Source: Streptomyces sp. NBC_01454
GTDB taxonomy: Bacteria > Actinomycetota > Actinomycetes > Streptomycetales > Streptomycetaceae
NCBI RefSeq assembly: GCF_036227565.1
Contig: NZ_CP109460.1
Location: 6,696,001 to 6,760,000, forward strand
DNA: 64,000 bases
Reading direction: 5' to 3'
Part shown: in pieces, positions 1 through 9,000 of the stretch
Numbering within the stretch: the stretch's first letter is position 1
Layout: each line of letters begins with the position of its first letter
Notes under the pieces: generated by a model
Told to the model about the DNA's origin: nothing
The model's database searches: none
Seen by the model: the letters and a program-made list of their open reading frames with translations, nothing else
Translations under genes and position numbers: made by a program

Positions 1-1
1 T

Positions 2-1126
2 CCCGTCGCCCGTATCTATGTCTGCGGCATCACGCCGTACGACGCCACCCACATGGGGCACGCGGCGACCTACAACGCGTTCGACCTGGTTCAGCGCGTG
101 TGGCTCGACACGAAGCGCCAGGTGCACTACGTGCAGAACGTCACCGATGTCGACGACCCGCTGCTGGAGCGGGCCGTGGCCACCGGCGACGACTGGACGG
201 CGCTCGCCGAGCGCGAGACCGCCCTCTTCCGCGAGGACATGACGGCCCTGCGGATGCTGCCGCCCCGCCACTACATCGGCGCGGTCGAGTCGATACCCGG
301 CATCGTCCCCCTGGTGGAGCGGCTGCGCGAGGCCGGCGCCGCCTACGAGCTGGACGGCGACATCTACTTCTCCGTCGAGTCCGACCCGCACTTCGGCGAG
401 GTCTCCCGGCTGGATGCCGAGGCGATGCGGCTGCTGTCCGCCGAGCGCGGCGGCGACCCGGAGCGCGAAGGCAAGAAGAACCCGCTCGACCCGATGCTGT
501 GGATGGCGGCCCGGGACGGCGAGCCGAGCTGGGACGGCGGCTCGCTGGGCCGCGGCCGGCCCGGCTGGCACATCGAGTGTGTCGCCATCGCGCTGGACCA
601 CCTCGGCATGGGCTTCGACGTCCAGGGCGGCGGCTCCGATCTCGCCTTCCCGCACCACGAGATGGGCGCCTCGCACGCCCAGACGCTCACCGGTGAGCAC
701 CCGTTCGCCAAGGCGTATGTGCATGCCGGGATGGTGGGCCTGAACGGCGAGAAGATGTCCAAGTCCAAGGGCAACCTCGTCTTCGTCTCGACGGTGCGGC
801 GCGACGGCACCGACCCCGCCGCGATCCGGCTGGCGCTGCTCGCCCACCACTACCGCGCCGACTGGGAGTGGACCGACGCCGTGCTGGAACAGGCCGGGGA
901 GCGGCTGGCGCGCTGGCGTGCCGCCGTCTCCCGTCCCGACGGCCCGTCCGCCGACGCCCTTGTCGAGGAGATCCGTACGGCGCTCGCCGACGACCTGGAC
1001 TCCCCGGCGGCGCTGGCGGCCGTGGACCGCTGGGCCGCGGCCCAGCAGGACGGCGGCGGCACCGACGAGGGAGCCCCCGGGCTCGCCTCCCGCGCGGTCG
1101 ACGCACTCCTCGGCGTGGCCCTGTAA
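2..1126 (+). CDS. mshC: Cysteine:GlcN-Ins ligase MshC (5' truncated)
   Basis: ATP-dependent ligase that joins L-cysteine to glucosaminyl-inositol in mycothiol biosynthesis, a cytosolic enzyme derived from class I cysteinyl-tRNA synthetase. The frame is open to the left edge and begins within the N-terminal core. Visible motifs are [13 protein letters not shown] (HIGH-type ATP site), GWHIECVA and [11 protein letters not shown] (zinc/cysteine site with C and H ligands), and KMSKSKGN near base 752. The 374 visible residues fall short of the roughly 410 usual for MshC, so about 35-40 N-terminal residues lie outside. It lacks the long tRNA-binding C-terminus expected of CysS, which favours MshC. 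A strong palindromic terminator follows the stop. Confidence 0.95.
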   Translation, partial: PVARIYVCGITPYDATHMGHAATYNAFDLVQRVWLDTKRQVHYVQNVTDVDDPLLERAVATGDDWTALAERETALFREDMTALRMLPPRHYIGAVESIPGIVPLVERLREAGAAYELDGDIYFSVESDPHFGEVSRLDAEAMRLLSAERGGDPEREGKKNPLDPMLWMAARDGEPSWDGGSLGRGRPGWHIECVAIALDHLGMGFDVQGGGSDLAFPHHEMGASHAQTLTGEHPFAKAYVHAGMVGLNGEKMSKSKGNLVFVSTVRRDGTDPAAIRLALLAHHYRADWEWTDAVLEQAGERLARWRAAVSRPDGPSADALVEEIRTALADDLDSPAALAAVDRWAAAQQDGGGTDEGAPGLASRAVDALLGVAL

Positions 1127-1148
1127 AACTCTCCGTTCTCCGCTCCCA

Positions 1149-1180
1149 GGGGCGCCTTCACCGGCCGGTGAAGGCGCCCC
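1149..1180. terminator. Perfect-palindrome terminator after mshC
   Basis: Two 16-bp arms (GGGGCGCCTTCACCGG and its exact complement) abut with no spacer, 23 bases after the mshC stop. A T-rich stretch (TTCTCG) follows. It separates mshC from the glycosidase gene. Confidence 0.8.
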
Positions 1181-1268
1181 TTCTCGTGGGCGGCGGGACC
1201 GGAAATCCAGCAGTCCGCCGCAAGAGTCCATGGTGGCGGGCCCCGCGGGCGGGCTAGAGCTTGCGGTC

Positions 1269-4200
1269 ATGAGGACACCAACAGGACTGCGGGCCGCGGT
1301 CGTTGCCGCGCTGCTCGGGCTCGCGATGACCGTCGCGGGGCCGGCGGGCAGCGTACGGGCCGACGCCGGGGCGCCCGCACAGACCGTCGGCGACATCACC
1401 GGCTTCGCGGCGGACGGGCCCGTCTACCATCTGCACGCGGGCCGCGCCGAGGCCCGCGTCAGCTTCGTCACCCCGCGCACCTTCCGTCTCGAACTCGCCC
1501 CCGACGGCACCTTCTCCGACCCCACCGGCAAGGACATTGTGCTGCCCCAGGGCGCACCGCCCCCCACCCACTGGCGGGACGCCGGCGACGCCTATGAACT
1601 CAGCACCTCCCAGGTCACCCTGCGGGCCTTCAAGGCGCCGCTGCGCTTCGAGCTGCGGCGGGCCGACGGCTCGCTGGTGTGGTCCGAGTCGAAGGGGCTG
1701 AGCTGGGACGACAAGACCACCACCCAGACCCTCGCGCGCGGCGCCGACGAGCAGTTCTACGGCGCCGGCATGCAGAACGGCCGCGGCAACACCTCCCACC
1801 GCGGCCACACCACCGAGGTCGGGGTGGACTACCACTGGGACGACGGCGGACACCCGAACTCCGTCCCGTTCTACCTCTCCTCCGCCGGCTACGGCGTCTT
1901 CCGCAACACCTACGCGCCCAACACCTATGCCTTCCACGACCCGGTGACGACGAGCGCGCGGGAACGGCGCTTCGACGCCTACTACTTCGCCGGGCCGAGC
2001 GCCAAGGACGTCATCGGCCAGTACACCTCGCTGACCGGAAAGCCCTTTCTGCCACCGCTGTACGGCCTGGAGATCGGCGATTCGGACTGCTATCTGCACA
2101 ATGCGAACCGCGGCGAGCGGCACACCCTCGACGCGCTGAAGGTCGCCGACGGCTATACGGAGAACGACCTGCCCAACGGCTGGATGCTGGTCAACGACGG
2201 CTACGGCTGCGGCTATGAGCACCTCGCCGAGACCGCACAGGGCCTCGGCGCACGGAAGATGAAACTCGGGCTGTGGACCGAGGACGGTATCGCCAAACTC
2301 GGCGACCAGGTCAAGGCGGGCCAGCGGATCGCGAAACTCGATGTCGCCTGGGTCGGCGACGGCTACAAATTCGCCCTGGACGGCTGCAAGGACGCCTACC
2401 GGGGCATCGAGGACAACAGCGATGCGCGGGGCTTCACCTGGGCCCCGGAGAGCTGGTCGGGAGCCCAGCGCTGCGGCGTCCAGTGGTCCGGCGACCAGAG
2501 CGGCAGCTGGGACTACATCCGCTGGCAGATTCCCACCTATGCCGGCGCCACCATGTCCGGACTCGCCTACACGACCGGTGACGTGGACGGCATCTTCGGC
2601 GGCAGCCCCAAGACGTACGCCCGCGATCTGCAGTGGAAGTCCTTTCTCCCGGCGATGATGACGATGGACGGCTGGGCGGCCCATGACAAACAGCCCTACC
2701 GCCAGGGCGAGCCCTATACCTCCGTCAACCGGAAGTACCTGAAGCTCAAGGAGTCGCTGCTGCCCTACATGTATTCCCACGCGGCGGAGGCGACCCGTAC
2801 CGGCGTCGGTCCGGTACGTCCGCTGTGGCTCGAATACCCCGGTGACCCGAAAGCCGGCACCGACGCGGCGAAGTACGAATTCCTCTCCGGGCGGGATTTC
2901 CTCGTCGCGCCCGTCTACCGGGACACCGACACCCGCGACGGCATCTATCTGCCGAAGGGCACCTGGACCGACTACTGGTCCGGCCGCGTCTACCGGGGCC
3001 CGACGACCGTCAACGGCTACAGCGCCCCGCTGGACACCCTGCCGCTGTTCGTCAGGGCCGGTGCTGCCGTCCCCATGTGGCCCGGCATCAGGTCGTACCA
3101 GGACCGCACGGCACACTCGCCGCTCGCCTGGGACGTCTATCCGCAGGGCCGTTCCTCCTTCACGCTCTACGAGGACGACGGTGTCACCCGCGCGCACCGG
3201 CGGGGCGGCAGCGCCACCCAGCGGGTGCGGGTGGCGGCGCCGCGCTCCGGCGGCGGCGATGTCCGGATCGAGGTGGGCGCCCTGCGGGGCGCGTACCACG
3301 GCATGCAGACGTCCCGGCCCTACCGATTCACCGTGCACACCGGGGACGCGCCGCGCGCCGTCGAACTGGCCGGGCGGCCGCTGCCACACCTGCGCTCCGC
3401 ACGGGCGTTCCGGGCGGCCGACGAGGGCTGGCGCTACGACCCCGCGGACCGCGCGGGCGTCGTACAGATCAAGACCGCCGTGCGCACCACCGGCCGTGCC
3501 TTCGCCCTGACGCTGAAGGGCGCGAGCGCCGTCGGCGGCAGGACACCGGGCGCCGCGGCCGTCGTGGACACCCCCGGCGGCCAGGAGGTGACCAAGGGCG
3601 CGCCGACGGCCGTACGGACCGCCGTGACCGCCGGCACCCGTGACGCACGGGACGTCTCGGTGACGCTGTCCGCCCCCAGGGGCTGGACCGCCTCGGCGCC
3701 GGTGCACCAGCGGCGGATCGCGGCCGGCACCACCCTGCACGAGACGCAGACGCTCACCGCGCCCCAGGACGCCGTCAGCGCGGACCCGGTCACCGTCACC
3801 GCGACCGTCCGCTACCGCGCGGCCGGGGCATGGCGGACGGCGGTGCACCGGTTCGAGGTACGGGCCGTACCGCGGGCACCCGCCGGGGACACCTGGGCGA
3901 GCGATCTGGAGTGGCTGAGCGCCACCAACGGATACGGTCCGGCCGAACGCGACCGCAGTAACGGGGAGTCGGGGGCGGCGGACGGCGCTCCGCTCACCCT
4001 CGCCGGGAAGACCTACGCCAAGGGCATCGGGGCGCACGCCGACTCGGACCTGGAGTTCTTCACCGGCGGGCGCTGTTCGTCCGTCACCGCGGACGTGGGC
4101 GTCGACGACGAGATCGCCGACTACGGCGAGGTCGCCTTCTCGGTGGAGGCGGACGGCAAGGTGCTGTGGACCTCACCGAAACTGACCGGGACCTCGGCGC

Positions 4201-4325
4201 CGGTGGCGGTGGACGTGCCGCTCGGCGGCGCCCGGCACGTGCGGCTCAAGGTGACCGACACCGACGGCAAGAAGTCCGGCGATCACGGCGACTGGGCGGG
4301 GGCGCGCTTCCACTGTGCGCGCTGA
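1269..4325 (+). CDS. Secreted GH31 glycosidase with NEW3 and NPCBM modules
   Basis: Predicted extracellular alpha-glycoside hydrolase of 1018 residues. An N-terminal signal peptide (hydrophobic stretch about 8-28, Ala-rich cleavage zone near 32) precedes a mutarotase-like domain and a GH31 barrel. WSGDQSGSW at about 406-414 matches the family acid/base region (Asp409 likely). A nucleophile Asp should lie in the [17 protein letters not shown] stretch (Asp358 or Asp371). After the beta domains comes a NEW3 module (about 760-850) and an NPCBM carbohydrate-binding module (about 875-1018, with [12 protein letters not shown]). ATG 1269 was chosen because the signal peptide starts there; an in-frame ATG at 1230 is possible and no strong ribosome site precedes either. 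GH31 covers alpha-glucosidases, alpha-galactosidases and alpha-GalNAcases, so the substrate is open. Confidence 0.88.
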   Translation: MRTPTGLRAAVVAALLGLAMTVAGPAGSVRADAGAPAQTVGDITGFAADGPVYHLHAGRAEARVSFVTPRTFRLELAPDGTFSDPTGKDIVLPQGAPPPTHWRDAGDAYELSTSQVTLRAFKAPLRFELRRADGSLVWSESKGLSWDDKTTTQTLARGADEQFYGAGMQNGRGNTSHRGHTTEVGVDYHWDDGGHPNSVPFYLSSAGYGVFRNTYAPNTYAFHDPVTTSARERRFDAYYFAGPSAKDVIGQYTSLTGKPFLPPLYGLEIGDSDCYLHNANRGERHTLDALKVADGYTENDLPNGWMLVNDGYGCGYEHLAETAQGLGARKMKLGLWTEDGIAKLGDQVKAGQRIAKLDVAWVGDGYKFALDGCKDAYRGIEDNSDARGFTWAPESWSGAQRCGVQWSGDQSGSWDYIRWQIPTYAGATMSGLAYTTGDVDGIFGGSPKTYARDLQWKSFLPAMMTMDGWAAHDKQPYRQGEPYTSVNRKYLKLKESLLPYMYSHAAEATRTGVGPVRPLWLEYPGDPKAGTDAAKYEFLSGRDFLVAPVYRDTDTRDGIYLPKGTWTDYWSGRVYRGPTTVNGYSAPLDTLPLFVRAGAAVPMWPGIRSYQDRTAHSPLAWDVYPQGRSSFTLYEDDGVTRAHRRGGSATQRVRVAAPRSGGGDVRIEVGALRGAYHGMQTSRPYRFTVHTGDAPRAVELAGRPLPHLRSARAFRAADEGWRYDPADRAGVVQIKTAVRTTGRAFALTLKGASAVGGRTPGAAAVVDTPGGQEVTKGAPTAVRTAVTAGTRDARDVSVTLSAPRGWTASAPVHQRRIAAGTTLHETQTLTAPQDAVSADPVTVTATVRYRAAGAWRTAVHRFEVRAVPRAPAGDTWASDLEWLSATNGYGPAERDRSNGESGAADGAPLTLAGKTYAKGIGAHADSDLEFFTGGRCSSVTADVGVDDEIADYGEVAFSVEADGKVLWTSPKLTGTSAPVAVDVPLGGARHVRLKVTDTDGKKSGDHGDWAGARFHCAR

Positions 4326-4352
4326 GCGCGGCCCGCTTCCGCGCACGCACGC

Positions 4353-4390
4353 GGGGCGCCGGACCGGCGTGACGGCCGGTCCGGCGCCCC
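4353..4390. terminator. Bidirectional terminator between GH31 gene and PAC2 gene
   Basis: A 16-bp perfect stem (GGGGCGCCGGACCGGC paired with 4375-4390) with a 6-base loop sits between two convergent genes, 28 bases after one stop and 12 bases from the other. It can serve both strands. Confidence 0.85.
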
Positions 4391-4401
4391 GGCGTACCGG
4401 G

Positions 4402-5517
4402 TCAGCTCCCGCTGTCCTCGGGGCCGTCCTCCGGTTTCGCGGAGTCGGCGGCGTCCGCACCGCCGGCCGCGGCCGCGCCGTCGGAGTCCGTGGCGCCCTT
4501 GTCGGGGCCCGGGTCCTGGGGGCCGGCGCCGGTGTCGTCGCCGGGACGGTGCTCGCGCGGCTCCTTGGGCGCCGGACGGGGCGGGCGGGTGCGGCCGCCG
4601 GTGGGGTCGCGGTGGAAGGAGCCGTCGGCGAGCCCGCCCTCGGTCGCCACTCCCGGGCCGGCCTGCGGGTCCCGGCGGCGCAGATAGCGCTCGAACTCGC
4701 GGGCGATGGCCTCACCGGACGCCTCCGGCAGATCCGCGGTGTCCCGCGCCTCCTCCAGGGACTGGACGTACTCGGCGACCTCACCGTCCTCGGCCGCCAG
4801 CTGGTCCACGCCCAGCTGCCAGGCGCGGGCGTCCTCGCTCAGCTCGCCGAGCGGGATACGCACGTCGAGGAGGTCCTCCAGGCGGTTGAGCAGGGCGAGG
4901 CTGGCCTTCGGGTTGGGCGGCTGCGACACATAGTGCGGTACCGCGGCCCACAGGCTCACCGCCGGGACGCCGGCATGGGTGCACGCCTCCTGGAGGATGC
5001 CGACGATGCCCGTCGGGCCCTCGTAACGGGACTCCTCCAGGTCCAGGCGGCTCGCGAGTTCCGCGTCGGAGGTGACTCCGCTGACCGGGACCGGGCGGGT
5101 GTGCGGGGTGTCGCCGAGCAGCGAGCCCAGCACCACCAGCATCTCCACACCCAGCTCATGGGCGAAACCGAGGATCTCGTTGCAGAACGAGCGCCAGCGC
5201 ATGCTGGGCTCGATACCGCGGACCAGGACGAGGTCGCGTGCCCGCCCCTTGCCGTTCGCGTCGCCGATACGGACGACGGAGAGCCGGGTCGTGGGCCACG
5301 TGATCTTGCGTACGCCGCCGTCCAGGAAGACGGTGGGACGGTTCACCTGGAAGTCGTAATAGTCCTCCGCGTCGAGCGCGGCGAAGACCTCGCCCTTCCA
5401 CTCCCGGTCCAGATGTGCGACCGCGGCGGAGGCGGCGTCGCCGGCGTCGTTCCAGCCTTCGAACGCGGCCACCATGACCGGGTCGATCAGCTCGGGCACC
5501 CCCTCGAGCTCGATCAC
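4402..5517 (-). CDS. PAC2-family protein
   Basis: Member of the PAC2 (proteasome assembly chaperone 2-like) family, widespread in actinobacteria and of unsettled biochemical role. The 371-residue product has the family core in its first 280 residues ([22 protein letters not shown] at the start, [16 protein letters not shown] in the middle). A 90-residue acidic, Pro/Ala/Gly-rich and probably disordered tail follows. The GTG start at 5517 was chosen over an ATG 30 bases upstream because AAGGAGG lies 6 bases before it and conserved sequence begins there. A full Pup-proteasome locus lies about 28 kb away, so a proteasome connection is conceivable but not shown. It is convergent with the glycosidase gene. 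Confidence 0.85.
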   Translation of the reverse strand: MIELEGVPELIDPVMVAAFEGWNDAGDAASAAVAHLDREWKGEVFAALDAEDYYDFQVNRPTVFLDGGVRKITWPTTRLSVVRIGDANGKGRARDLVLVRGIEPSMRWRSFCNEILGFAHELGVEMLVVLGSLLGDTPHTRPVPVSGVTSDAELASRLDLEESRYEGPTGIVGILQEACTHAGVPAVSLWAAVPHYVSQPPNPKASLALLNRLEDLLDVRIPLGELSEDARAWQLGVDQLAAEDGEVAEYVQSLEEARDTADLPEASGEAIAREFERYLRRRDPQAGPGVATEGGLADGSFHRDPTGGRTRPPRPAPKEPREHRPGDDTGAGPQDPGPDKGATDSDGAAAAGGADAADSAKPEDGPEDSGS

Positions 5518-5720
5518 CCAGCGCCTCCTTCCGACCGGTCCGGCCACCTGGGGCGGCCGCCGGCAGCAGTTCCATTGCGTGCGGTCCCAACACTACGGCT
5601 TCTGTGGTGCCCCTCTGCAGCCCCTTTCCAGGAAGGGGTGGTGATTCATCCGACCTGTCCAGGGTTCTTCCCGCCCAACTTCCGTACGCGGTCTGGACGT
5701 CGCCATGCGAGGAGGGCTAT

Positions 5721-5749
5721 ACATCGGATGACCCGGAAAGGTCCGATGT
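5721..5749. promoter_or_regulatory. Candidate operator of the fucose operon
   Basis: Inverted repeat ACATCGGA (5721-5728) and TCCGATGT (5742-5749) with a 13-base spacer, 30 bases before the dehydratase start. The same 8-mer TCCGATGT recurs at 14270-14277 in front of the FadR-type regulator gene that closes the locus, so this is probably its binding site. A TATACA hexamer at 5719-5724 overlaps the left arm and could be a -10 element, which would suit repression. Confidence 0.6.
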
Positions 5750-5778
5750 TCTTCCCCACCATCTCAGGGGGCATGCGC

Positions 5779-7137
5779 ATGGCCGGTTCCGATACCCTCA
5801 CCGCGCTCGAATGCCACGACATCCGCTTCCCCACCTCGGACCGGCTCGACGGCTCGGACGCCATGAACCCGGACCCCGACTACTCCGCCGCCTATGTCGT
5901 GCTCCGCACCACCGGCGGCCCGCAGGGACACGGCCTCTGCTTCACCATAGGACGCGGCAACGAGGTCATGGCCGCCGCGATCCGGTCGCTCGCACCGCAC
6001 CTCGCCGGCCGCCCCGCGCCCGCCACCGCCGCCGATCTCGCCGCGCTCCACCACGACCTCACCCATGACTCCCAGCTGCGCTGGCTCGGCCCCGAAAAAG
6101 GCGTGATGCAGATGGCGACCGGCGCGGTGGTCAACGCCGCCTGGGACCTGGCCGCCCGCCGGGCCGGCCTGCCGGTGTGGGAGTTCCTGGCCACGCTGAC
6201 CCCCGAGGAGCTGGTCTCGCTCGTCGACTTCCGCTACCTCTCTGACGCGCTGACCCCCGGCGAGGCCCTCGCCCTCCTGCGCGCCGCCGCACCGGGCCGG
6301 GCTCAGCGCACCGCCCGCCTCCGGGCCGAGGGCTACCCCGCCTACACCACCTCGCCCGGCTGGCTCGGCCACGACGACCGCACGCTGGTGCGGCTGGCGC
6401 GCGAGGCGGTGGCCGCCGGCTTCGGACAGATCAAGCTGAAGGTGGGCGCGAACCTCGACGACGACCGGCGGCGGCTGCGGCTCGCCCGGGACGCGGTCGG
6501 CCCCGGCGTACGGATCGCGGTCGACGCCAACCAGCGCTGGGACGTGCCCGAGGCCGTGCGCTGGATGACCGCGCTGGCGCCGTACGCCCCCTACTGGATC
6601 GAGGAACCCACCAGCCCGGACGACGTCCTGGGGCACGCCGCGGTGCGCGCCGGCCAGCCGGTGAAGGTCGCCACCGGGGAGCATGTCGCCAACCGGGTGC
6701 TCTTCAAGCAGCTGTTGCAGGCCGGCGCCGTGGACTTCGTGCAGATCGACGCGGCGCGGGTGGCCGGGGTCAACGACAACCTCGCGATCCTGCTGCTGGC
6801 CGCGAAGTACGGCGTTCCGGTCTGCCCGCACGCGGGCGGGGTGGGGCTGTGCGAGCTGGTGCAGCACCTCGCGATGTTCGACTTCGTGGCGGTCTCCGGG
6901 ACCTGGGAGGACCGGGTGATCGAGTATGTCGACCACCTCCACGACCACTTCAGCGATCCGGTCGTCCTCGAGCGCGGCCGCTACCGCGCCCCGGCCGCCC
7001 CCGGCTTCTCGGCCCGGATGAAGCCCGCCTCGCTCGCCGCCCACCGCTTTCCCGACGGGCCCCTGTGGCGCGCCCGCCGGTTGCGGCCGGGCCGGCCCGG
7101 CACCCAGGAGCCCGGCACCCAGGAGGTCACCGCATGA
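5779..7137 (+). CDS. L-fuconate dehydratase (enolase superfamily)
   Basis: Dehydrates L-fuconate to 2-keto-3-deoxy-L-fuconate in the non-phosphorylating fucose pathway. All enolase-superfamily active-site residues are present: Lys219 and Lys221 (IKLKVG), Asp249 (VDANQRW), Glu275 ([10 protein letters not shown]), Glu301 (TGEH), Asp324 (VQIDAARV) and His351 (CPHAGG). These lie at or within one residue of the positions I recall for the Xanthomonas fuconate dehydratase, which argues for this specificity within the superfamily. ATG 5779 is preferred to ATG 5773 because AGGGG lies 8 bases before it. First gene of a seven-gene operon; its stop overlaps the next start (ATGA). The C-terminus carries a duplicated PGTQE motif. 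Confidence 0.92.
   Translation: MAGSDTLTALECHDIRFPTSDRLDGSDAMNPDPDYSAAYVVLRTTGGPQGHGLCFTIGRGNEVMAAAIRSLAPHLAGRPAPATAADLAALHHDLTHDSQLRWLGPEKGVMQMATGAVVNAAWDLAARRAGLPVWEFLATLTPEELVSLVDFRYLSDALTPGEALALLRAAAPGRAQRTARLRAEGYPAYTTSPGWLGHDDRTLVRLAREAVAAGFGQIKLKVGANLDDDRRRLRLARDAVGPGVRIAVDANQRWDVPEAVRWMTALAPYAPYWIEEPTSPDDVLGHAAVRAGQPVKVATGEHVANRVLFKQLLQAGAVDFVQIDAARVAGVNDNLAILLLAAKYGVPVCPHAGGVGLCELVQHLAMFDFVAVSGTWEDRVIEYVDHLHDHFSDPVVLERGRYRAPAAPGFSARMKPASLAAHRFPDGPLWRARRLRPGRPGTQEPGTQEVTA
7096..7125 (+). repeat. 15-bp tandem duplication at the dehydratase 3' end
   Basis: CCCGGCACCCAGGAG occurs twice back to back, encoding PGTQE twice. The AGGAG of the second copy, extended to AGGAGG by the next base, is the ribosome binding site of the downstream dehydrogenase gene. 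Confidence 0.9.
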
Positions 7138-7931
7138 GTACCGCACCACCCACCGGCCGGCCGCCGGCCGACTTCACGGGCCTGGCCGCCCTCGTCACCG
7201 GCGGCGCCTCCGGCATCGGCGCGGCCACCGCCGCACTCCTGCGCGACCGCGGCGCCCGGGTCGCCGTCCTGGACCGTGACCCCTCCGGCGCCCCCGCCGG
7301 GACGATCCGGATCCCGGCCGATGTCACCGACGACGGCGCGGTACGGGACGGCGTCGCCCGGGCGGTGGCCGAACTCGGCGCGCTGCACACCCTCGTCGGC
7401 AACGCCGGCATCGGCGCCGTCGGCACCGTCGAGGACAACGACGACGCCGAGTGGCACCGGGTCCTGGACGTGAACGTGCTGGGCCTGGTGCGCTGCGCCC
7501 GCGCCGCGCTCCCGGCACTGCGCCGCGCCGCCGCCGGGGCCCCGGGCCGGGTGTCCGTCACCCACACCTGTTCCATCGCCGCCACCGCCGGGCTGCCGCG
7601 GCGCGCGCTGTACGCCGCCGCCAAGGGCGCGGTCCTCTCGCTGACCCTCGCCATGGCCGCCGACCACCTTCGTGAGGGCATCCGCGTCAACTGCGTCAAC
7701 TCGGGCACCGCCGACACCCCGTGGATCGGCCGGCTGCTGGCGGGCGCCGACGACCCGGCCGCCGAGCGCGCCGCGCTGCACGCCCGTCAGCCGATGGGCC
7801 GGATGGTCACCGCCGGCGAAGTGGCTGCCGCCATCGCCTCGCTGGCGTCCCCGGCGGCCTCCGGTATCACCGGGACGGCACTCGCCGTGGACGGGGGGAT
7901 GCAGGGGCTGCGGCTGCGGCCCGCCACCTGA
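7134..7931 (+). CDS. SDR-family dehydrogenase, likely 2-keto-3-deoxy-L-fuconate dehydrogenase
   Basis: NAD(P)-dependent short-chain dehydrogenase of 265 residues. It has the nucleotide-binding motif TGGASGIG, the structural GNAGIG motif, and catalytic Ser147, Tyr160 and Lys164 (YAAAK). In fucose pathways an SDR oxidises either L-fucose itself or 2-keto-3-deoxy-L-fuconate. Because a separate aldo-keto reductase at 11644 suits the first oxidation, this one is inferred to act after the dehydratase. The start overlaps the dehydratase stop as ATGA and is preceded by AGGAGG, so the two genes are translationally coupled. Confidence 0.82.
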   Translation: MSTAPPTGRPPADFTGLAALVTGGASGIGAATAALLRDRGARVAVLDRDPSGAPAGTIRIPADVTDDGAVRDGVARAVAELGALHTLVGNAGIGAVGTVEDNDDAEWHRVLDVNVLGLVRCARAALPALRRAAAGAPGRVSVTHTCSIAATAGLPRRALYAAAKGAVLSLTLAMAADHLREGIRVNCVNSGTADTPWIGRLLAGADDPAAERAALHARQPMGRMVTAGEVAAAIASLASPAASGITGTALAVDGGMQGLRLRPAT

Positions 7932-7968
7932 ACCGGCCCGTCCGCACACCACGACCGAGGGATCACCC

Positions 7969-9000
7969 ATGAGACTGCGTACCACCGGCGCGGCCGCCTG
8001 TGCCGCGGTGCTCGCCACCGCCGCGCTCACCGGCTGCAACCGCGGCAGCGACACCGCGGGCGGCAGGATCGGCATCGATGTGCCCCGTACGGACACCGAC
8101 TTCTGGAACTCCTACCAGCAGTACCTCGAAAGGGACCTGGACCACGGCGGCCCGGCCGCGCTGCCCCTGTCCAACTCGCAGAACGACATCGCCAAGGTCG
8201 TCGCCGATGTGCAGGCACTGACCGGACAGGGGGCCAGGGCGATCGTGATGGCCCCGCAGGACACCGGCGCCATCACCGCCGAACTGCGGCGCCTGGCGGA
8301 GAAGAAGATCCCGGTGGTGAGCGTGGACACCCGTCCCGACGAGGGCCGCGTCTACATGGTCGTGCGCGCCGACAACCGCGCCTACGGGGAGAAGTCCTGC
8401 GAGTATCTCGGCCGGCGCCTGGGCGGCCGGGGCCGGGTCGCCGAACTCCAGGGTGACCTCAGCTCGGTCAACGGCCGGGACCGGTCGGAGGCGTTCGCGT
8501 CCTGCATGCGGCGGCAGTTCCCCCGGATCACCGTGCACGAGCTGGCCACCGACTGGAAGGGCGAGGTCGCCTCCGGCAAGCTGCAGAGCCTGCTCGCCCA
8601 GCACCCGGACCTCGACGGCCTCTACCTGCAGGCCGGCGGCGCCTTCCTGCAGCCGACGCTCGCCCTCCTGGAGCAGAAGAGGCTGCTCAGGCCGGCCGGC
8701 TCCGCCGGACACCTCACCATCATCTCCAACGACGGCATACCGGACGAGCTGGACGCCATCCGTGCCGGAAAGATCGACGCCACCCTCTCCCAGCCCGCCG
8801 ACCTCTACGCCAAGTACGCGCTGTACTACGCCAGGGCCGCGCTGGCCGGGAAGACGTTCCGGCCGGGACGCACCGATCACGGCTCGACCCTCGTGAAGAT
8901 CAAGAACGGCCTGGAGGACCAGCTGCCCGCACCCCTGGTCACCAAGAAGAACGTCGACGACCCGGCGCTCTGGGCCAACCAGCTGGAGAAGAAGCGGTGA
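7969..9000 (+). CDS. Sugar ABC transporter substrate-binding lipoprotein
   Basis: Periplasmic-binding-protein-like receptor (type 1 fold, ribose/galactose class) that should deliver the sugar to the ATPase and permease encoded next. A signal peptide ends in the lipobox ALTGC with Cys23 as lipid anchor. The mature part has the typical two-lobe pattern (GIDVPRTDTDFWNSYQQYL near the start, IISNDGIPDELDAIRAGKIDATLSQ near the hinge). 343 residues, normal for the family. GAGGGA precedes ATG 7969. It lies 37 bases after the dehydrogenase and overlaps the ATPase gene, so it belongs to the fucose operon. Confidence 0.9.
   Translation: MRLRTTGAAACAAVLATAALTGCNRGSDTAGGRIGIDVPRTDTDFWNSYQQYLERDLDHGGPAALPLSNSQNDIAKVVADVQALTGQGARAIVMAPQDTGAITAELRRLAEKKIPVVSVDTRPDEGRVYMVVRADNRAYGEKSCEYLGRRLGGRGRVAELQGDLSSVNGRDRSEAFASCMRRQFPRITVHELATDWKGEVASGKLQSLLAQHPDLDGLYLQAGGAFLQPTLALLEQKRLLRPAGSAGHLTIISNDGIPDELDAIRAGKIDATLSQPADLYAKYALYYARAALAGKTFRPGRTDHGSTLVKIKNGLEDQLPAPLVTKKNVDDPALWANQLEKKR

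Noticed and set aside
1254..4037. Very long minus-strand open frame opposite the GH31 gene
   Set aside because: It is the antisense shadow created by GC-rich third positions; the translation is Gly/Ala/Arg-rich without motifs, while the plus strand has a full domain series.
5518..5720. Possible small gene between the PAC2 gene and the fuconate dehydratase
   Set aside because: The open frames here are only upstream extensions of the dehydratase frame or out-of-frame noise, with no ribosome site.
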